64,000 nucleotides of DNA from Rhizohabitans arisaemae (GTDB taxonomy: Bacteria > Actinomycetota > Actinomycetes > Streptosporangiales > Streptosporangiaceae): NCBI RefSeq assembly GCF_025996515.1, contig NZ_BLRH01000035.1:186001-250000 (forward strand), given 5' to 3'. Below are positions 34,699 to 47,106 of the stretch, in pieces; the first letter of the stretch is position 1, and each line of letters starts with the position of its first letter. The notes under the pieces are model-generated. The model was not told the DNA's origin. It was given only the letters and a program-made list of their open reading frames with translations, and searched no databases. Made by a program: the position numbers and the translations under genes.

Positions 34699-35108
34699 CG
34701 GAGAACCGGTACGACGACCCGCCGGCGCCGACCTATCCGAGCCGCGGCGCCGGTCCGGAGAGCGGTGGCATGCCGGCCCCGGGCCTGCTGGATCGCCACA
34801 CACCGGGCGGGGCCGCGCCGAGCTGGGTGTTCAACCCCGAGTACGAGAAGCTGATCATCCTCTGGCGGCAGGTGGAGAAGCTGCTGGACGAGCTGACCCC
34901 CATCCTCGACCCGGTGCTCACCATGGCCCGGTCCAAGGACGTATGGGACGCCCCGGTGGCCGAGCGGTACGTGCAGGACCTGACCAGGTGGCGGCAGGAC
35001 CTGATCGCCTACCGGGCGACGATCCTGGGGGCGATCAGCAGGCTGGCGGGGTCGGAGGCGGTGCCCAAGTGGATTCCGGCGAAGAACTCCCCCGAGGTGC
35101 TGCGCTGA
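34695..35108 (+). CDS. WXG100-like small helical protein
   Basis: 137 aa. ATG 34695 overlaps the previous stop (ATGA) and has AGGAGG upstream. A Pro-rich N-terminus of about 45 residues precedes two long helices (KLIILWRQVEKLLDELTPIL and VAERYVQDLTRWRQDLIAYR) joined by VWDAPVAERY (W84, P87, Y92). This resembles the W-x-G/P-x-A turn of WXG100-family proteins. No secretion machinery is visible nearby. Function unknown. Confidence 0.7.
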   Translation: MTENRYDDPPAPTYPSRGAGPESGGMPAPGLLDRHTPGGAAPSWVFNPEYEKLIILWRQVEKLLDELTPILDPVLTMARSKDVWDAPVAERYVQDLTRWRQDLIAYRATILGAISRLAGSEAVPKWIPAKNSPEVLR

Positions 35109-35227
35109 GGGGACGGGCGTTCTCCGGATGCTTGTCATGATGGCGTAAAGATCGCATCAGGCGAGGTTACGGCCGGGACAGGCGGTCATACAGTGGTCGG
35201 TAAGCCGCCCTACCGGGAAGTGATCCG

Positions 35228-36487
35228 ATGCAGGGAACCCCGTACTACGGACCGGACTTCGATCTCCTGCAGAGTCGGGATCCCGAGCTCGCCCAGGTGC
35301 TTCTGGACGAACTCGACCGGCTCCGCGGCGAGCTGCAACTGATCGCGAGCGAGAACCTCGCCTCGCCCGCCGTCCTCGCCGCGCTGGGATCCACCCTGAC
35401 CAACAAGTACGCCGAGGGCTATCCGGGCCGCCGCTGCTACGGGGGCTGCGAGGTCGTCGACCGGGCCGAGAACCTCGCCAACGAACGGGCGAAACGCCTG
35501 TTCGGCGCGGATCACGTGAACCTTCAGCCGTACTCGGGGACCTCCGCCAACCTCGCGACGTACGCGGCGCTCCTGCAGCCCGGGGACACGGTGCTCGCCC
35601 TGGCGCTGCCGCACGGCGGGCATTACACCCACGGCTCCCGGCTCAACTTCTCCGGCCGGTGGTTCGACATCGTCCCGTACGGCGTGCGCCGGGACGACGA
35701 GCTGATCGACTACGACGAGGTACGCCACCTGACCCTCCGGCACCGGCCCAAAATGATCATCTGCGGCGCCACCTCGTACCCGCGGACGATCGACTTCTCG
35801 GTCTTCCGCGGGATCGCCGACGAGGTGGGCGCCTGGCTCGTCGTGGACGCGGCCCACCTCATCGGGCTGGTGGCGGGCGGGAGCGTCCCCTCACCGGTGC
35901 CCCACGCGGACGTGGTGACCTTCAGCACCCACAAGACGCTGCGGGGGCCGCGCGGCGGCGGGGTGCTCTGCACGGCGGAACTCGCCCCCCGGATCGACCA
36001 GGCGGTCTTCCCCTTCGTCCAGGGCGGCCCCCTGATGGACACGATCGCGGCCAAGGCGGTCGCGCTGGGGGAGGCGCTGGACCCGTCCTTCGCCGACTAC
36101 ACCGAATCGGTCGTCCGCAACGCCCGTACCCTCGTCGAGGCCCTGGCGGGGGAGGGGATGCGGCCGGTCTCCGGGGGCACCGACACCCACCTCGCCCTCG
36201 TCGACGTACGCGGGCTCGGCGTCACCGGGGTCGACGTGGAGCAGTGGTGCGCGGACGCCCGGATCGTGGTGAACAAGAACGTGATTCCCTACGATCCGGA
36301 GCCTCCAACCGTCACCTCGGGTGTCCGGGTGGGGACGCTCTGTGTGACGACGCAGGGTATGGGCGTCGCCGAGATGAAGGAGATCGCATCGTGGATCGCC
36401 GACGCGGTAAAAAATCCGGCTTCGGCGCAGACGATCGCCACCAAGGTCGCTAACCTGGTGGCCAGGCACCGTGCCTATCCCGAGTGA
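35228..36487 (+). CDS. glyA: Serine hydroxymethyltransferase
   Basis: 419-aa PLP enzyme interconverting serine and glycine with tetrahydrofolate. PLP Lys236 is in FSTHKTLRGPRGG; also ASENLASPAVL, TNKYAEGYPGRRCYGG and VDAAHLIGL (the PLP-binding Asp). ATG 35228. The 119-nt spacer before it is a plausible promoter region. Downstream lies a WecA-type gene. Nothing unusual. Confidence 0.95.
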   Translation: MQGTPYYGPDFDLLQSRDPELAQVLLDELDRLRGELQLIASENLASPAVLAALGSTLTNKYAEGYPGRRCYGGCEVVDRAENLANERAKRLFGADHVNLQPYSGTSANLATYAALLQPGDTVLALALPHGGHYTHGSRLNFSGRWFDIVPYGVRRDDELIDYDEVRHLTLRHRPKMIICGATSYPRTIDFSVFRGIADEVGAWLVVDAAHLIGLVAGGSVPSPVPHADVVTFSTHKTLRGPRGGGVLCTAELAPRIDQAVFPFVQGGPLMDTIAAKAVALGEALDPSFADYTESVVRNARTLVEALAGEGMRPVSGGTDTHLALVDVRGLGVTGVDVEQWCADARIVVNKNVIPYDPEPPTVTSGVRVGTLCVTTQGMGVAEMKEIASWIADAVKNPASAQTIATKVANLVARHRAYPE

Positions 36488-36579
36488 GTGGCGTCCTGCA
36501 GGCCCACCCGGACGGATCGTCGGGTACCTCTGTGTACTTTGCGGTCACATGCACACGGTGAGTTCGGGAGACTGAGGGC

Positions 36580-37893
36580 GTGCGCGAATACTTACTTGTG
36601 ATTTTGGTCGCAGCGGTTGTGGTCTATCTGCTGGTGCCACTGGTCCGGGTGTTCGCGCTCAAGATCGGGGCAATGACCGAGGTCCGGGATCGCGACGTGC
36701 ACTCGGTTCCCACCCCCCGGCTCGGCGGGCTCGGCATGTTCGGCGGGATGGTCGCGGGTCTGCTCCTGGTGAGCCAGCTCAGGCTGGGCGAGGCGATCGG
36801 GCAGACCTATCCGCAGGCGATCACCGGGTTGCTGCTGGCCGGCGGGCTGATCGTGGTGACCGGCTTCCTGGACGACTGGTGGGGCATGGACCCCTTCATC
36901 AAGTTCGGCGGTCAGGTCGGCGCCGGAAGCCTGCTGGTCTACGGCGGGATCAGCCTCCCGTCGATCCCGCTGCCGTTCGGCTGGAACTACATCCTCGACC
37001 CGGTCGTCGGGGTTCCGGTGACCATCCTGGTCGTGGTGGTCATGATCAACGCGGTGAACTTCGTGGACGGGCTGGACGGCCTCGCCGCCGGCCTGGTGGG
37101 CATCGCGTCGCTGGCCACCTTCGTGTACGCCTACGCCCTGACGATCTTCAACGGGAGTTCCCGGCTCACCCTGTCGACGCTGATCAGCGCACTCGTGATC
37201 GGGATGTGCCTGGGATTCCTGCCGCACAACTTCCACCCCGCGCGGATCTTCATGGGTGACACGGGCTCGATGCTCATCGGCCTGTTCCTCGCCGCCTCGA
37301 TCATCTTGACCAGCATCGACGCCAAAGTCGTGGACGACGTCAACCGGTTCCCGACGATTCTCCCGCTGCTGCTCCCGGTCGCGGTGATGCTGCTGCCGCT
37401 GATCGACCTGATCATGGCGGTGGTCCGGCGGACCTCCTACGGCAAGTCGCCCTTCGCCCCCGACAAGAAGCACCTGCACCACCGGCTCCTGGAGATCGGC
37501 CACTCCCACCGGCGAACCGTGGTGATCATGTATCTCTGGGCGACGATGTTCGCGACCGCGGTGATGGCCTTCTCCCTGTGGGGTTCGCCGATCGTCGTCC
37601 TGGTCTCCATGAGTGTGATCGCGGTGGGGGCACTGGTGCTGATGACGCTGCCCCGATGGAAGTCACGCAACGCCGGGCGTTCAGGTTCGGATCGGGGCAG
37701 GCCGGGCGGCGGCACGCGGCGTAAGCCCAGGCCGCAGCCGGGTTCGGCGCCCTCCGGCGACCAGGCGGCACGCATGCCCGAGGGCGACGAGGAGTTCCGA
37801 GAACCCATCGCCGAGTACAGCGGTGACCCAGGTGAGTACGCGAGTCCGGAAAGCCAGGGGCCCGAGGTCTCGCTGCGTTCTCGTCACGTCTAG
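36580..37893 (+). CDS. Undecaprenyl-phosphate HexNAc-1-phosphate transferase (WecA/MraY family)
   Basis: 437-aa polytopic membrane enzyme transferring a GlcNAc-1-P-type group from UDP-sugar to lipid carrier, the first step of teichoic acid, arabinogalactan or other wall glycans. Family motifs: Mg-binding FLDDWWGMD, NFVDGLDGLAAG, MGDTGSMLIG and the HLHHRLLEIGHSHR loop. About ten TM segments, then a charged cytoplasmic tail of about 80 residues after 360. GTG 36580. Its place immediately before the atp operon is conserved in actinobacteria (Rv1302/rfe position). Confidence 0.93.
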   Translation: MREYLLVILVAAVVVYLLVPLVRVFALKIGAMTEVRDRDVHSVPTPRLGGLGMFGGMVAGLLLVSQLRLGEAIGQTYPQAITGLLLAGGLIVVTGFLDDWWGMDPFIKFGGQVGAGSLLVYGGISLPSIPLPFGWNYILDPVVGVPVTILVVVVMINAVNFVDGLDGLAAGLVGIASLATFVYAYALTIFNGSSRLTLSTLISALVIGMCLGFLPHNFHPARIFMGDTGSMLIGLFLAASIILTSIDAKVVDDVNRFPTILPLLLPVAVMLLPLIDLIMAVVRRTSYGKSPFAPDKKHLHHRLLEIGHSHRRTVVIMYLWATMFATAVMAFSLWGSPIVVLVSMSVIAVGALVLMTLPRWKSRNAGRSGSDRGRPGGGTRRKPRPQPGSAPSGDQAARMPEGDEEFREPIAEYSGDPGEYASPESQGPEVSLRSRHV

Positions 37894-37925
37894 CGACCGT
37901 TTCTGTACTCGGCAGGCCGTCGACT

Positions 37926-37956
37926 CTCCGCCGCACCGGCCCGTGCGGAGCCGGTG
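37926..37956 (+). terminator. Hairpin after the WecA-type gene
   Basis: Two mutually exclusive stems are possible: CACCGGC (37934-37940) / GCCGGTG (37950-37956), and CTCCGC (37926-37931) / GCGGAG (37945-37950). It lies 33 nt after the stop and before the atp operon. Terminator or atp-leader element; no T-tract. Confidence 0.4.
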
Positions 37957-38076
37957 AACGGGCTGGTAAAGGCGCTTTTGCGGAGCTTGTGATATCTTTC
38001 ACGAGCAGGCTTGCTTGAGAGTCGGGGGCCACCCCCGGTGACGAGACCCTTGTTTCCCGACGACTCCGGAGCGCAA

Positions 38077-38502
38077 ATGCAGCCCAACGACGTACGTCTG
38101 CTTCGTGACGCCGTGATTCCCACCGCCCTGGCCGGGCTGGCCGCCGTCCTGATCGCCGCGTTCACCACCGGCGTGACCGGCGCGGTCGGCGCCGCGATGG
38201 GTGTGTTTCTCGTCGCATTTTTCTTCTCGATAGGCCTGTTCGTGGTTTCCTGGGCGAGCCGTATCTCGCCGCAGATGATGATGGTCGCGGCCATTCTGAG
38301 TTACGCCGTGAAGTTCGTCGTCATCGCCGTCTCGCTCCAGGCGTTCAAAGACGTTTCGATCTGGCATCCCAAGGCGTTCGCCTGGACCGTCGTCGCCTGC
38401 ACCGTCGTCTGGCTCGCGGCCGAGGCCCGGGCGTTCATGAAGACGCGGATGCTCTACGTCGAGCCCGGCACCCAGGTTCCCGGTATGAAGGACGGGCCAT
38501 GA
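38077..38502 (+). CDS. atpI: ATP synthase protein I (AtpI-like)
   Basis: 141-aa membrane protein at the head of the atp operon, in the position of Rv1303/atpI. Four hydrophobic segments are visible (AVIPTALAGLAAVLIAAF, VGAAMGVFLVAFFFSIGLFV, MMMVAAILSYAVKFVVIAV, FAWTVVACTVVWLAA). AtpI proteins assist assembly of the c-ring. ATG 38077 follows CCGGAG. Confidence 0.85.
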   Translation: MQPNDVRLLRDAVIPTALAGLAAVLIAAFTTGVTGAVGAAMGVFLVAFFFSIGLFVVSWASRISPQMMMVAAILSYAVKFVVIAVSLQAFKDVSIWHPKAFAWTVVACTVVWLAAEARAFMKTRMLYVEPGTQVPGMKDGP

Positions 38503-38625
38503 CCGTCGTTCTGACCGTCGGCCAGATTCCGCATAACAAATTCATCGACATAACCGGTGAAACGCCGCTTCGGGTGGCACCCGATATGACTAGTCCTCAC
38601 CACGCCTGCTATCGTCGGGCTCGCG

Positions 38626-38841
38626 ATGAGCGTACAGAAGCGACCGCCCGAAGACGACGGCCGCGACTTCGCCAACACCGCCTGGAGCGCCCCGAGCTAT
38701 CTGATCTCGGGGATGGTGATCTGGGGTGGAGCTGGCTGGTTGTTGAGCCGGTTAACTGGCGTGGACGCTTTCATCCCCATAGGCCTTCTCGTCGGTCTCG
38801 GGCTCGCCATCTACCTGGTCTATCTGAAATACGGCCGCTGA
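38626..38841 (+). CDS. atpZ: AtpZ/AtpI-family small membrane protein
   Basis: 71 aa with two TM hairpin segments (YLISGMVIWGGAGWLL, FIPIGLLVGLGLAIYLVYL), the AtpZ pattern; AtpZ with AtpI is proposed to form a c-ring assembly or cation-channel factor. The ATG lies 18 nt after TATCGT, a possible -10, with no clear ribosome site, so a near-leaderless message is possible. Lies between atpI and atpB. Confidence 0.8.
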   Translation: MSVQKRPPEDDGRDFANTAWSAPSYLISGMVIWGGAGWLLSRLTGVDAFIPIGLLVGLGLAIYLVYLKYGR

Positions 38842-38906
38842 CCCAGGATCGGGGCCTCCCGCCGATCAAGCCCCTTTTGCCCGTCTTTACCTTGAAGGGA
38901 ACGCCC

Positions 38907-38990
38907 GTGCGCGAGCGTAGCGAGCGGACAGACAAGCGCAGTAGCGTTCGCAAACTTGTCATCGAGCTCCTGAACGAGGTGGCCGAGTGA
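38907..38990 (+). CDS. Possible 27-aa upstream ORF coupled to atpB
   Basis: GTG 38907 has GAAGGGA 5-6 nt upstream and the frame reads VRERSERTDKRSSVRKLVIE then LLNEVAE, ending in TGA that overlaps the atpB GTG (GTGA). A real ribosome site and coupling overlap argue for translation; the RERSERT-coding start (GCGAGCGTAGCGAGCG) is a common repeated motif in actinomycete genomes, so conserved sequence alone would not prove function. Confidence 0.4.
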   Translation: MRERSERTDKRSSVRKLVIELLNEVAE

Positions 38991-39778
38991 GCACGTTCGC
39001 GATTGTCGCCAACGATGAGTTCAAGGCCCCCGGGGTCGAGATCTTCCAGCTCCCGCCGCTCTGGGAAGGCGCCCCGTTCTGGCTGACCAAGCCGGTGGTC
39101 CTCGCGGTGGTGAGCGCGCTGGGCATCTGCCTCCTCGCCTGGTCCGCGTTCGCCAAGCCGAAGCTGGTGCCCCGCGGGCTGCAGAACGTGGGCGAAATGG
39201 GCTACACGTTCGTCCGCGACCAGGTCGGCCGCCCGTTCCTCGGCAAGGACACCGACAAGTGGATGGGGCTGCTCCTCAGCCTGTTCTTCCTGGTGTGGAT
39301 CTGGAACCTGCTGGCCGTGGTGCCGGGCATCAACTTCCCGGTCAACTCGCACATCGCCTTCCCGGCCGTGCTGGCGATCATCATCTACCTGCTCAAGATC
39401 TATCTGGGCATCCGGCACCAGGGCTTCGTCGGCTACTTCAAGGGCATGATGTTCCCGCCGGGCGTGCCTAAGTTCATGTACGTCCTGCTGGCGCCGATCG
39501 AGTTCCTGCAGAACATGATCTTCGCGCCGTTCACCCACGCGGTCCGGCTCTTCGCGAACATGTTCGCCGGTCACATCATCCTCGCGTTCTTCAGCCTGGT
39601 GGGCTTCCACTTCCTGATCACCCACCTCACGCCGGCCGGATTCACGCTCGGCGTGCTCGGCGTGGTGATGACGATTCTGATGACCGCCTTCGAAATGTTC
39701 ATCCAGTTCCTGCAGGCGTTCCTGTTCAGCCTGCTCGCCGCGATGTACATCGGCCAGGGGCTGCACGCAGAGCACTAG
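38987..39778 (+). CDS. atpB: F1Fo ATP synthase subunit a
   Basis: 263-aa Fo stator subunit forming the proton half-channels against the c-ring. The essential Arg is in the conserved FTHAVRLFANMFAGHI; other helices include FLLVWIWNLLAV-like and EMFIQFLQAFLFSLLAAMYI. GTG 38987 overlaps the stop of the possible 27-aa leader ORF. Confidence 0.97.
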   Translation: MSTFAIVANDEFKAPGVEIFQLPPLWEGAPFWLTKPVVLAVVSALGICLLAWSAFAKPKLVPRGLQNVGEMGYTFVRDQVGRPFLGKDTDKWMGLLLSLFFLVWIWNLLAVVPGINFPVNSHIAFPAVLAIIIYLLKIYLGIRHQGFVGYFKGMMFPPGVPKFMYVLLAPIEFLQNMIFAPFTHAVRLFANMFAGHIILAFFSLVGFHFLITHLTPAGFTLGVLGVVMTILMTAFEMFIQFLQAFLFSLLAAMYIGQGLHAEH

Positions 39779-39861
39779 TCAAGCCAGGTCTGCGGCCCCC
39801 GGCGGCAGACGCCTCCCGACGCAAGTCCAGACCGGTGGAACCTCCATCGGCCGACCAGTAA

Positions 39862-40104
<243 letters not shown>

Positions 40105-40134
40105 CCACATCCATCCCTGACGAAAGGCTGCACC

Positions 40135-40695
40135 ATGACACTCGCAGCTTCACTCTTCACGGTGGCGTCGGAAGAGGGTAACAACCCGCTCCTGCCGCAC
40201 ACCTACGAGCTGGTCGTCGGCGGTCTGGCGTTCTTCGTCGTGGTGATCGTGGTCGGCAAGATTCTGGTGCCTCGCATCCAGAAGACGCTGGCCGAGCGCA
40301 CGGCGGCGATCGAGGGCGGGATTGAGCGGGCCGAGAAGGCCCAGGCGGAAGCCCAGAGCACCCTCGAGTCCTACAAGGAAGAGCTCGCCAAGGCCCGGCA
40401 CGACGCCGCGCGCCTCACGGCGGAGGCCCGCGAGCAGGCGGCGCAGATCAAGGCCGAACTCCGCGAGGAGGCCCAGGCCGAGGCACGCCGGCTCATCGAG
40501 GCCGCGCACGCTCAGATCGAGGCCGACCGCCAGCAGGCGTTTGTTCAGCTTCGCTCGGAGATCGGCCGTCTCTCCGTCGACCTGGCCGGCCGCATCGTCG
40601 GCGAGTCGCTCGAGGACCAGGCTCGGCAGAGCCGGATCATCGACCGATTCCTGGATGAGCTGGACGACCAGTCGCGGGAGCGGGTCGGCTCGTGA
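40135..40695 (+). CDS. atpF: F1Fo ATP synthase subunit b
   Basis: 186-aa stator stalk: one TM near residues 20-45 (LVVGGLAFFVVVIVVGKIL) followed by a long charged coiled coil (AEKAQAEAQSTLESYKEELA) that reaches to F1. 30 nt after atpE. Normal length; not fused to delta as in mycobacteria. Confidence 0.96.
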   Translation: MTLAASLFTVASEEGNNPLLPHTYELVVGGLAFFVVVIVVGKILVPRIQKTLAERTAAIEGGIERAEKAQAEAQSTLESYKEELAKARHDAARLTAEAREQAAQIKAELREEAQAEARRLIEAAHAQIEADRQQAFVQLRSEIGRLSVDLAGRIVGESLEDQARQSRIIDRFLDELDDQSRERVGS

Positions 40696-40714
40696 CGACG
40701 GATAGGGCGCGACC

Positions 40715-41530
40715 ATGACGATGATGGGGATGAGCCGGGCCTCGCTGGCCGAGCTCGAGGAGCGCTTCAACGGCATCGCCGGCAGCGCCGACCTCACCGA
40801 GTTGGCCGACGGGCTCTTCGCGGTCGTCTCGCTGCTCGACCGCGAGCACCGGCTCCGCCGTACCTTCACCGACCTGTCGGCCACGGCCGAGCGCAAGGCG
40901 GCGACCGTCCGTACCCTGCTCTCGGGCCGGGTGAGTGAAGCCGTGCTGGAAACGGTCGTGGCGGCCGTCGGGGCCAAGTGGTCGCGGGCGGGTGACCTGC
41001 CGGACGCGCTGGAGCGGTTCGGCGTGATCGCCGCGCTCGCCCAGGCCGAGGCGCAGGGGCAGCTCGACGACGTCGAAGACGAGCTGTTCCGCTTCGGCCG
41101 CGTCGTGGACGGTAACCCGAATCTGCGCCGAGCACTCGCCGACGCCGCCGCTCCGGTGGAGGCGAGGCTGGCGCTCGTTGACCAACTGCTCTCTGGCAAG
41201 ACCGCGCCTGCCACGCTTCAGCTGGTCAGGCAGCTCGTGGCACACCCGCGAGGACGTAGCCTGGACAGAGGGCTTGAGGAGTTCGGACGGCTGGCTGCCC
41301 TCCAGCGCCGGCGGCTCGTGGCGGTGGTCCGCACCGCGGTGCCGCTGACCGACGGGCAGAAGCAGCGGCTCACGGCCTGGCTGCGAGCCTCGTACGGACA
41401 TGACGTTCACCTGAACGTCGATCTCGACCCGCAGGTGCTCGGTGGATTCTCGGTTCGCGTGGGCGACGAGATCATCGACACCACCGTGGCGGGTCGTCTT
41501 GAAGAAGTCCGTCGGCGGCTCGCCGGCTGA
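40715..41530 (+). CDS. atpH: F1Fo ATP synthase subunit delta
   Basis: 271-aa OSCP/delta subunit linking b to the F1 head; the C-terminal VHLNVDLDPQVLGGFSVRVG is the diagnostic delta signature. Longer than E. coli delta (177 aa) because of a helical N-terminal extension usual in actinobacteria. Several in-frame ATGs (40715, 40721, 40724, 40730) lie close together; 40730 (MSRASLAELEERF) is equally likely as start. Confidence 0.94.
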   Translation: MTMMGMSRASLAELEERFNGIAGSADLTELADGLFAVVSLLDREHRLRRTFTDLSATAERKAATVRTLLSGRVSEAVLETVVAAVGAKWSRAGDLPDALERFGVIAALAQAEAQGQLDDVEDELFRFGRVVDGNPNLRRALADAAAPVEARLALVDQLLSGKTAPATLQLVRQLVAHPRGRSLDRGLEEFGRLAALQRRRLVAVVRTAVPLTDGQKQRLTAWLRASYGHDVHLNVDLDPQVLGGFSVRVGDEIIDTTVAGRLEEVRRRLAG

Positions 41531-41579
41531 CCCGCAAGCCTTGGGTAACACAACCCTGAGAAATCGGAGATAGACGAAG

Positions 41580-45566
<3,987 letters not shown>

Positions 45567-45628
45567 CGTCGCCCGGTACGGCCGGCGCCGAGCGCCGGCC
45601 GTACCGAGGGCTCAGCTAGGAGGCTGTA

Positions 45629-46015
45629 GTGGCAAAGCTCCGGGTCGGAGTGGTCTCGCCGGAGCGTGAGCTCTGGTCGGGCGAAGCCGACATGGTCATC
45701 GCCAAGACTATTGACGGCGAGATCGGTATCATGCCGGAACACGCACCAGTGCTCGGCATCCTGGTCGAGGGCGGTGTGCTGCGCGTCAAGGGCGTGGAGG
45801 GCGGCGACCTCGTCGCGGCCGTCCACGGTGGATTCATCTCGGTCGGCAACAACGAGGTGTCCGTCCTCGCCGAGACGGCCGAGCTCGGCTCCGAGGTCGA
45901 CGTCGCCCGTGCGCGTGACGCGCTCCAGCGCGCCGACGCCAGCATGGACGGGGAGTCCGCGGCGGCGGTGCAGCGGGCGCGCGCCCGGCTGATCGCAGCC
46001 GGCGAAGAGGTCTGA
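45629..46015 (+). CDS. atpC: F1Fo ATP synthase subunit epsilon
   Basis: 128-aa rotor subunit that inhibits ATP hydrolysis. The beta-sandwich N-domain (RVGVVSPERELWSGEADMVI, GEIGIMPEHAPVLGIL) and short helical C-terminus are present. GTG 45629 follows AGGAGG. Last F1 gene; DUF2550 follows 19 nt later. Confidence 0.96.
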   Translation: MAKLRVGVVSPERELWSGEADMVIAKTIDGEIGIMPEHAPVLGILVEGGVLRVKGVEGGDLVAAVHGGFISVGNNEVSVLAETAELGSEVDVARARDALQRADASMDGESAAAVQRARARLIAAGEEV

Positions 46016-46034
46016 ACGGTTAAGGAGTAGGCGG

Positions 46035-46433
46035 ATGGGGCAAGCTACGGCGATCGTCACGGTCGTGTTGTCGCTTGCCCTGCTGCCGGTGCTCCGGGCG
46101 GTGATGCTCACCCGGATGCGCGGCTCGGTCTCCTGTTACCTGCGCCCCGTAGCCGGTGGGCGAAAGTGGCGCCGAGGGGTGGCCCGCTACGCCGCAGGGG
46201 AGATCCACTGGATTCCCCTGATAGACATCAGAATGAGACCGCGCCACGCGATCGCGAGGCGCGGTCTTGTCGTCTCGGTCCGCAGACTCCCCACTCCGGC
46301 CGAAGGGCTGCCGGAGGGGTTCTGGGTCGTCGACTGCGGTTCGGTCTCCGTCGCGATGAGCGAGGACGCGCTCACCGGCTTTCTGTCCTGGCTGGAGGCC
46401 GCGCCCCCGGGTGCCTACCTCGACGCGGCCTGA
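46035..46433 (+). CDS. DUF2550 membrane-anchored protein
   Basis: 132 aa. One N-terminal TM (AIVTVVLSLALLPVLRAVML) then a cytoplasmic domain with SCYLRPVAG, WRRGVARYAAGEIHWIPL and a C-terminal LTGFLSWLE. DUF2550 proteins follow atpC in many actinobacteria (for example the gene after atpC in mycobacteria). Function unknown; operon position suggests a link to ATP synthase or envelope. Confidence 0.9.
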   Translation: MGQATAIVTVVLSLALLPVLRAVMLTRMRGSVSCYLRPVAGGRKWRRGVARYAAGEIHWIPLIDIRMRPRHAIARRGLVVSVRRLPTPAEGLPEGFWVVDCGSVSVAMSEDALTGFLSWLEAAPPGAYLDAA

Positions 46434-46535
46434 CCCGCGCGTTGCCCCGGGGTTTCACATATCATCACTTAGGGTAGTCGTCACAGGTCGGACCAGCCCC
46501 CCGAGAATGCTTCGTTCATTCGAAGGGGAACAGCT

Positions 46536-47081
46536 GTGGGTAAGAGATCCGTCGCACTGATCGCCGCCGTCTGCGGCGTCGTGACATTGGCCCTGAACGG
46601 TCCGGCGGTCGCCGCGCCGACCGGCGACACCATCGTCACCTTCACCGTCTCGGCGGGCAGCCTGGACGTCACCGTGCCCGCGTCGTTCGGGCTGGGCACC
46701 GCGCACCCGGGCAACGTGCTGGAGGGCCCGATGGGGCCGGTCACGGCCACCGACACCCGCGGCGGGGCCACGTCCAACTGGACCGCCTCGGTGTACGGAA
46801 CAAACTTCACGGCCGGTGCGCTGACCGTCCCCGTCGGGAGCGTCGCCTACTGGTCGGGTACGGCCTCCGTGGCGCTCGGCGGGGGGACCTTCACGTCCGG
46901 GCAGGCCACCAGGGACGCCCGGGTCCCGCTCGGTCTCGTCGGCAGTCCGGTGACGGCGTACGCCCATTCGGGGGGCAGCGGCGGGAGCACGGCGACCTGG
47001 GCTCCGTCGCTTGTGCTGACGATCCCGCTGACCGCCCAGGTCGGCACCTACTCCGGCACGGTGACGCATTCGCTGTCGTAG
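46536..47081 (+). CDS. WxL-domain-like secreted protein 1
   Basis: 181 aa from GTG 46536 with GGGGAA upstream; signal peptide MGKRSVALIAAVCGVVTLAL, cleavage near AVA-AP (27). The mature beta-rich domain carries NWTASVYGTNF (W82) and the distal TWAPSLVLTIP (W155) then GTYSGTVTHSLS. This matches the two-Trp pattern of WxL cell-wall-binding domains, although the first motif is WTA rather than W-x-L. First gene of a three-gene module with a DUF916-like protein and a second copy. Confidence 0.7.
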   Translation: MGKRSVALIAAVCGVVTLALNGPAVAAPTGDTIVTFTVSAGSLDVTVPASFGLGTAHPGNVLEGPMGPVTATDTRGGATSNWTASVYGTNFTAGALTVPVGSVAYWSGTASVALGGGTFTSGQATRDARVPLGLVGSPVTAYAHSGGSGGSTATWAPSLVLTIPLTAQVGTYSGTVTHSLS

Positions 47082-47106
47082 CCTGCTCGCCGGGTTCGCT
47101 CTGGGG

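Noticed and set aside
33397-35108. ESX / type VII secretion locus
   Set aside because: No EccB, EccC, EccD or mycosin gene is in the window; the subtilase at the left edge is 32 kb away and has no visible ESX context.
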